DNA of 64,000 bases from Agroathelia rolfsii (Eukaryota > Basidiomycota > Agaricomycetes > Amylocorticiales > Amylocorticiaceae), in the NCBI GenBank assembly GCA_018343915.1, contig JABRWF010000008.1, forward strand, positions 3,162,001 through 3,226,000, in the 5' to 3' direction. A program made the translations under genes and the position numbers. Numbering within the stretch: the stretch's first letter is position 1; the number at the start of each line of letters is the position of its first letter. Of the stretch, positions 57,026-64,000 are shown piece by piece. Under the pieces are notes generated by a model. The model did no database searches. It was not told the DNA's origin and saw nothing but the letters and a program-made list of their open reading frames with translations.

Positions 57026-60000
57026 TTATGCAGATGATTGAGCGAATGCAATAGCGACCGTCTAAGAAAAAAAGTCAATATCTGTGCTTTATTTACAATA
57101 TTTTAGTTGCAACTAACCTCGGAGTGGCTGATAGAGACCAGAACATTCTTGCTGCCCGCCGCAGCCCGAGCATCTCCGTGCAGAGTAACAGTGGGTACTC
57201 CTTGGGCGTTAGGCAAGATCTCGATGTCCTTCATGGAGGCACCTGCACCCTTGGACGAAACCCCGAGCGACTTGAAGACGGCCTCCTTGGCAACCCAACG
57301 GCCCGCAAAGGAAGCGGCAGGAGATGGTTGAGAGCTGCAGTACGCAATCTCAGCGTCGGTGAAGTTGCGAGCAACGAACGTCGGGTTCCATGATGGCACA
57401 GAAGATATGAGTTCTAGAGATTGGCTAAGTAACATGCAAATACAATTACGAACAAGCGACGAACCTTGATCGACGCCAACGCCAGAGGTCGAGCTGCCAC
57501 TTGCACCAGCGAAAATGTCGGATACGTGTTTCGCATTGGCGATATCGGGCTTGAATTCCTTCTCGAGCTTGGCAGGGAAAGAATAACTGCCCGTCTTTGG
57601 ATCGAGCTTGGCGCGAGCAAGAGAGTTCATGAGCACAGGCTTCTCCAACTCCGGAGCGTAAGGAGGAGCATCCTTGATCTTGACTAAGGAGTTTGTGATC
57701 ATCATCTCGCTCATCGCCTTGTATGATTGCAGAGCACGGAGCTGGTTGCGTTTGCGGTACTCGGCATAGTGCGATGGATCCAATGCAGCAAAGAGGTAGC
57801 GTGGGTGGACCACAAGCGCAGTGCCGCCGACTTGACCGAAGCCGAACGAAGACATGACGCCGGCCCGAATACCGTCGGTGTAGATGGACCTCGACGGGAA
57901 CAGTAACAACTTGTGTTGTTGGAAGAGCGTATCGATGTTGCTATAGAATTGGATTAGGAAACTAGGATGTAAATGGAAATGGCATTAATCTTACTCTGCA
58001 CTGCGGTTGCCGGGAACGACACCGTGGTAGACGCTTTGCAACAGGCCAGCCATTTGCCAGGCGGCAGAGCCACCCTTTGCGTGGCCCAAGAGACTCTTCT
58101 GAGCCGTAATGGGGACCAGGTTGCCCTCGGTGCGGCCGATGCCCTTGAGAACGTCGTTCCAGATGGCTGTCTCGTTCTTCTCATTGGCGCCAGTGCTAGT
58201 ACCGTGGATAGACAGAACACCAATATCGTCCGCAGTCAGACCCCAGACCGCAAGAGCACGACGAAGCGGCGCAATGCGTGGGTCGGAGCCTTCGAGCATG
58301 CCGTACATGGCGAGGGCATCTTTCTCTTGGTGTTTCGCCTCCTGTTCAATGTCGGCGACACGTGCTGCAAAGTATTCCTCGTCGACCTTTTCACCCTCGC
58401 TCTTCTTAGCCTCGATCTCCTCGCGCAATTGTTCATGCTCGTGAGCGAGCCACTGGGAGATCTGGTTGCGACGGAAGGTAAGCTGACGGGAGCGGTAGTT
58501 GATGTCCAAAAGCGTTCTCGGGTGCTTGCTTGGCACTTCCTTGGCAATGGTGAGAGCGCCCTTGCCGGGAGCTGGGACGGAACGGCCAGCCTTGTCACTG
58601 TAAATAAACTAGTTAGCATCAAGGCCTGAAATTAAGTTATTCAAAAAAGACGAACGTCGAGGTAGAGGTGAATGCCAGAATACCGCGGACGGGAGCACCA
58701 AGTTCAAGCGCCGTCTTCGCGCTCATGACGATATGAACACCAGTTCCCTGGGCTTCCATGAACTATAGAGAGATGAGTCATGAAAGATAGAAGAAATTAG
58801 GCAGAGGACTTACTCCTGCGCGAGTTGTAGTGGTCGGGCGAGACATCTCCGTAGGCTCACGGCCCATGGCAAACTCGGTCTCAGCATTGCTTGTTGCCTT
58901 CATATTTGCAAACTCGTAGGATCCTTCTTCACTGATATCGTCGAAGCCACCGGCAATCATGATCTTCGCCTTTCCGGACAGAATAGTATCGCAAGCAATT
59001 TCAAGGGACTGGAGAGCGGTTGCACTGGAAGAGGTGCGATTATTAGGTATGGAAAAAGAGGATTGTAGATAAAGTATCTTACCAAGCACCGACCGGGATC
59101 TTGACGGGGCCGGCGGACGAGAGGAGGAGCAGGTTGATCCAACCGGCGGTTGTGTTGATGAAACTATAAGATGATTAGAATACGGCAAACGTAGCAGATG
59201 AGAATGTACACACGTTTCCTGAAGGATGTCATTCTGGACCTCTTTCTCGTCACGACGGTCCTTAAACATCTTTGCAAGAGACTCCGTTCCACCCATACCA
59301 CTACCTAAGCTAGTACCAATCTCTGACGGGTGAATGTGTTGATATAATTCGTATGGGTCCGTGATGCCAGAGGCGTTGAGTGCCTCGGCGGTGGCGACGA
59401 GGGCCCACAGGGTGGTGCGATCTGTCTGAGCCTCGATGTCGGGAGGAATACCATAGCGTCCGGCGCTCCAACCAGTAGGCAGCTGACTTGCAACAGTGCG
59501 GGAGAACTTGAAGCCCTTGGGAATCATGATGCGAGCACCCTTCTTGAACTTGACGGACCATTGGCCACTTTCGCCAGCCCATATGTCGCACTTGTCGCCG
59601 TGCTCCATCTTGAATTTCTGAGCCTCGGATTCGTCGACTTCGATGGGCTCCAAGTCATGAATGAGTTCAACCTCCTGGTTGAAGATCTTCTTGTTGGGAT
59701 TGTATCCACGGAACAACTCAGGCTCTGTAAAAACTGTAAGCAAGTAAAAGGGAAGAAAGACACAACGTACGCACCAATGAGACGAATGCCGGAATGTTCA
59801 AGAATATCCTTTTCGTAGCGTCCACGGATGTCCTTGTCGTCGATGGGGTCACCAGACTTGGCGTCGACCCAGCCGACGTAGAGAGAGCCGTCCTTGAGAC
59901 GTCCATCGAAGTGCTTGATGAAGCCCATGATCCAGGCCATCTCAATGGCACCCTCGATCGTGAACTCACCACGAGCCTCCATCTCCCAGCGGGTACGAGA

Positions 60001-63000
60001 ACTACCCCATGGACTGACTTCACCGAAACCTGTAATGACGATGACCTTCTCGAGGTCGATGAGGCCGCGAAGTTTGGACAGATCCTCGAACGCTTCTGTA
60101 GGTTCGAGGGTGGGGAACTCGTGGCGGAAGTTGGCGCGCGGAACGACGTTGACTGTCTGTAATACACGCTCCGCCTCGGTGCCGTTGACGATCTTGAAAT
60201 CGGCAGAGTTGTCACGAGCAATGGCCCGACGTAGGGCAGCCTTCTTGTTGAGGTCGAGACGGATACCAGTGGTGATATCGGCGAGGTCTGGCAAGCGATC
60301 CATGCCGCCGTTGAGATCGGCCCAGATGGGCTCGACTTGGGTAACGCTGAAGAGAAGAGGGTGCATCAAGCCGAGGATGTTGAAGGCCATCTCTTTGGCG
60401 GAGAAAGTGCGAACGCCGTGGCTCTCGACTGCTTGGGCAACGATATTGGTCTCGCTCATGAGACCCGTACCACGCGTCCATCTGTTTTAGGGAAAATGAA
60501 TGAAAGATAATTGCCGATGTACTCAAACGACGTACCCAATCACTGCACCGGCCAAGCACAAGTATTCACCCCAGCTTTCGGAGCTCCAACGGTTGAAGAG
60601 CGTCTCAAGAGAAATCTTGGACTCAGAGTAGAGGCCATCGTTGCCAAAGAGACCGTGGTTGGGAGAGAGCGGGAGGATGACTTGTGTCGGGCGGGTGATG
60701 AAGTGCCTACTGGCCTTCTTGTTCTTGACGGCGCCAAGGAGGCGGAGAAGGTTCACCAACATGATACGGTGGGCAAGCTCAGACTTGTCATCGAGGCCAT
60801 CGATCTCACGACCGTTTTCGGGCACAGCGGCGAAAGGAAGGATGTAGTCGAGATCCAACCCAAGAGTAGCATAGATGTAATCGACGAGGGCTTCGACATC
60901 CTGCTTCGATCCCTGGTTGAAAGGAACAACGGTGAGCGCGGAGCCTGTTCCACCGACAGTCTGGAAGATCGATTGGTAGTACTCGACGGTCGCCCTGTTG
61001 TAGCGAGAGGTAGTAATGACGACATGGGCACCACCAGAGAGGAGACCCTTGAGGATCTCGACACCGATCGAGCCCTTTCCAACACCAGTGAGGAGGGCGT
61101 TCTTGTCCTTGAATGTTGTGCCCGACGTGGCAAGTTCATGAAGAATGTCGAGATAGATGCCCGTGAGGTTGCTGCTGTACTCCCACTCGTTTCCGACCTT
61201 GCGCTTGAGATGGAGGAGAGGAACCTTATCGGCCGAGACGGACGTGCCACTCGAAATTTGGGGGCGGATGAATTGCGACGACGAGCGCCTGCTTCGAGGA
61301 ACGGGCGCGCCACCACGGGGAGTGGACTCGGAGGTCTGACGAAGGGAGCGAACGACGTCTTCGTAGAGGGCCTTGATACGATTCTTTTGCTCATCAGTGA
61401 TGTCGGGCTGATCTTTGACCACATTCCAAAGCTTGAAGACGTCGTCCTGGACCTTGTTGACGTTCACGGATCCCGAGATTTTCTCGCCGTTGGCCATCTC
61501 CTTGACGTAGGCCTCCAGCTTGCGGACGTTCTCGCGGTTAATCTCGGAGTACTTGATGTCGCCCTTTTCAGTGACCTCAGTATGAGGCGCAGTGGGGAAT
61601 GTAACTAATGACGGGTTAATGAATAAGAAATAAGATTTAAAGGGGATACGCACCATCTTTGTATGTGGGCGGGTGTCCAAGAACTTCCTTGGTGTTATTG
61701 ATGAGCTGCTGACCGAACTCCTTGGCCAGCTTGTATGTATCGCCGCGAGTAGGATCGACCTTATTGATGTTGTACTCCATGTATGTGATCAGGTCCTTAT
61801 CCGCACGGTTGAAGAGGTTCAGACAGCGAGCGGTGATTTCACGATCGACAGTAGTGAGGCGGCCGAAGATGATGTCGTAGAACATAAGCAAGCTGTCTTG
61901 GCGCGCCCAGTTCCACGAGGAGTCGAAGCGACGGGCCTTGAGGGGGTCGAAGACTGGCATGATGCCATCGACATATAGGTCACCGTGCTCGCGGGCGATG
62001 GCATCGAGACGGGTCTGGAGGGCAGTCGAGTGAGCCTTCTCCTTGTCGAAGGCGATGTCGCCCGCACGAGAGTCGCGCTTGAGGTAGCGCATGTACAACT
62101 CGATCTGCTGAGCGGCGAACTGCTCTTGCTCGGCCTGGAACTTGAGGAACTCCTCGCTGTTGATGACGGCACCTCCGCCGCCTCCACCTCCACCGCCAGC
62201 GGCGGCACCAGACGACAAGGAAATTCCAGCGCGCTGAGCGTAGACGGCGACGACACTGTCAACCCATGCCTTACCCTCTGCCTCTGAGGCGAGACGCTTG
62301 GGAGGTTCGAGTGTGGTACCGAGAAGAAGGACGGCGTCCGCGCGGAGAGGTCCGAGACCCCACGTCTTGGATAGATGTGTCTTGATAGCGGAAGCGTTGA
62401 ACCCACCAGGCATCTTGCCACCAATCATGCGAGAGATTAGACCAGTCGAGTATTTGCCAAGGTTGCCGGAGAAGCCGGTACCCAAGCTGGATCCAAGCTC
62501 TTCGAGAGGCAGCTCCTCACCCTTCTCAGGCGCACTCGCAAACTCGAGCTGCAAGTCACCAAGGATTTCGTTCTGAAGGGTAGACTTGCCACCAACGAGG
62601 TCCTTGATCGATTTCGTGAGAGGAACCTCGTCGACTCGCTTCTTGAGCTTCTGAGCGACGACGACAGTGAGGATATCGAGGGCCTTGATAGGCACGTCGT
62701 CGATACTAGCAGCGGGGCCAGAAGGAGCGGCGATGGGAGCGGCTGCAACGGGAGCAGCGGCAGCAGCAGCAGCAGCGGGTGTGGACGCCTCTTCTTCTGC
62801 GGGGGCCTCAGCCTCATCTTCGAATTGGTAGTAGATCTCCTTGACATTCTTCGAGTGGCACAGGATGGACCTGGCGATGCTGACGGAATCGTCCTGGGTC
62901 TCATACTTGGCCTTGAGGGTACGCGTGGCCATGCCCGTGAGAGTTGGCGAGGGGCCGAGCTCGATCAGGCGCTCGAAGTTGTAGTACTTGAAGAGGATAT

Positions 63001-64000
63001 CCTGCGTCTCAATCCAGCGCACAGGAGATGCGAACTGGTAAGCGAGGAGCTCGACGAGGATGACATACGCGAGCCTCTGGCGGTGCTCGGGTGCGCTCCA
63101 GTTCTCCTGCTCCCACTTCTTCAGGACCTTGTCAAGACGCGGCGAAGACGTCTGGTCGTATATGAGCTGCGCGTACTCCTTGGTGATCTGGAAGGGCTTG
63201 GCGATCAAGTTGGGGATGTACTTCCCGATGAGCATGTCGGGGTTGATATCGACGGGGTTGATCTTCTTGGAGAGGTCTGAAATACTGTCAATAACATGCA
63301 ATAAGATCGGGAAAAAAGAATAAACGCACATGCGCGGAAGGGCATGACACCAGCCCAGAGATATCTCGAGTGGAATGGCACGTCAATGCCGGGAAGAGGA
63401 ATGGTGGCGAAGCCACGGTCGAGCTTGATGTAGCCCTCCGCCTTTTGCAGAGCTTGAGCCTTGCTGAAGGACTCGGCAATGATCTCTCCAAGCATCTCCT
63501 TGACCTTGTCGACGCTGAATGTTTGTGTCAACTAGAAAACAAGATCGGTATGAGACTCTCTAATACAGGACGGAGTCCAAGTACCTTGGGGATGTCAATC
63601 TTCTGGATCTTGAGGTAGTTGAGCACATTCGTAAGTGCTTGCAGGGCGACCAATTCACCCGCACAGACATATTGTTGACCCTACAAAAACCAATAAGTTT
63701 ACGGCTGAGACTGTGCATGAATTTACGTACTTCGACATTAAAGTTGACGATTTCAAGAAGAGTGCCAGTGGAAGATGCGATCGTATCGACAACCTCCCGC
63801 AGGGCAGCATCGTTAAAGGTGGGCGAGACACGGCCCGGGTTAACGGCACACATGGCGTAGTTGGATCGGTTGTGTGCGTCGCGCTCGACGGCCCGCTGCA
63901 TGGTGATACCACGATAGAAGACGACGTCGACGAGGGAAGAGATAGCCAATGCGTCGGCAATCGAAGCGAGGGCGGAGTACTCTCCGAGTGAGTGACCAGC
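57026..64000 (-). CDS. FAS: Fungal type I fatty acid synthase, beta-type MPT continuing into the alpha half; 5' end outside the window
   Basis: Fourteen exons are visible: >64000..63731, 63680..63585, 63531..63330, 63276..61654, 61604..60536, 60481..59775, 59724..59214, 59163..59083, 59024..58814, 58762..58656, 58597..57995, 57940..57465, 57413..57118, 57061..57026; 2095 residues, all in phase. Order: malonyl/palmitoyl transferase (GHSLGEY at the window edge), then without stop or new start [19 protein letters not shown], where separate alpha subunits begin. Next come an Ala/Pro linker, acyl carrier domain ([10 protein letters not shown], pantetheine Ser), ketoreductase ([22 protein letters not shown]), ketosynthase (VGACATALQS Cys; [14 protein letters not shown] and [11 protein letters not shown]is) and C-terminal phosphopantetheinyl transferase ([15 protein letters not shown]). 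Only one carrier domain is present. It is cytosolic and makes C16-C18 acyl-CoA, the ligand of the ACBP at 6 kb. A poly-Gly run lies near 62180. Confidence 0.95.

Noticed and set aside
57973..58629. 218-codon plus-strand frame
   Set aside because: Antisense shadow of the ketosynthase exon, crossing a clear sense-strand intron.
60511..61608. 365-codon plus-strand frame
   Set aside because: It is exactly antisense to the fatty acid synthase ketoreductase exon. Codon bias of the sense gene creates it, and no domain or splice support exists.

Overview
This window looks like nuclear DNA of a mushroom-forming basidiomycete (Agaricomycetes). The evidence is the gene style and the gene content. Genes are split by many 45-90 nt introns. 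The families present are typical of that group: a DUF6534-type seven-helix membrane protein, a large Zn2Cys6 regulator, divergent F-box proteins, a Ty1/copia element, and a fatty acid synthase whose beta-type and alpha-type halves are read as one chain. All exon models were built by hand from splice signals, reading-frame phase and family conservation. No transcript or database evidence was available.

Layout. 1-6.5 kb: the 5' part of a secreted kelch protein, a J-domain co-chaperone with a very long low-complexity middle, and acyl-CoA-binding protein, all on the minus strand. 7.2-9.4 kb: a RhoGAP on the plus strand. 9.4-16 kb: a gene-poor stretch with one intact single-exon F-box/LRR-like gene. 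16-19.8 kb: a Zn2Cys6 transcription factor of about 1028 residues. 22.5-25.1 kb: a tandem PH-domain protein. 26.4-37.1 kb: four tandem medium-chain reductase (quinone/enoyl reductase-like) genes, all on the minus strand. They form two structural pairs, and the second pair lies in a 2.9-kb head-to-tail segmental duplication. 38.2-40.8 kb: a protein resembling the GBD/FH3 regulatory half of diaphanous-type formins, without an FH2 domain. 41.7-43.2 kb: a six-exon DUF6534 membrane protein gene. 44.3-48.8 kb: a complete copia retrotransposon whose LTRs look identical, flanked by a 5-bp target duplication. 49.5-50.5 kb: a Pof1-like nucleotidyltransferase. 50.9-53.3 kb: a membrane-anchored GH17 glucanase. 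54.3-56.0 kb: a decayed paralog of the 13-kb F-box gene. 57.0 kb to the end: the 3' two-thirds of a fungal type I fatty acid synthase.

The genes form a mostly housekeeping neighbourhood: lipid metabolism (ACBP, FAS), signalling and cytoskeleton (RhoGAP, GBD/FH3, PH), and the cell wall (GH17). Recent change appears at three places: the reductase array, the copia insertion, and the F-box pseudogene. I found no clearly new biological system. The most unusual sequence-level signals are several GC-AG introns forced by reading frame, one of which differs between two near-identical duplicates. Also notable are the copia primer site matching the anticodon arm of initiator tRNA-Met, and the two intron architectures inside the reductase array. 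I saw no rRNA, tRNA or CRISPR array.
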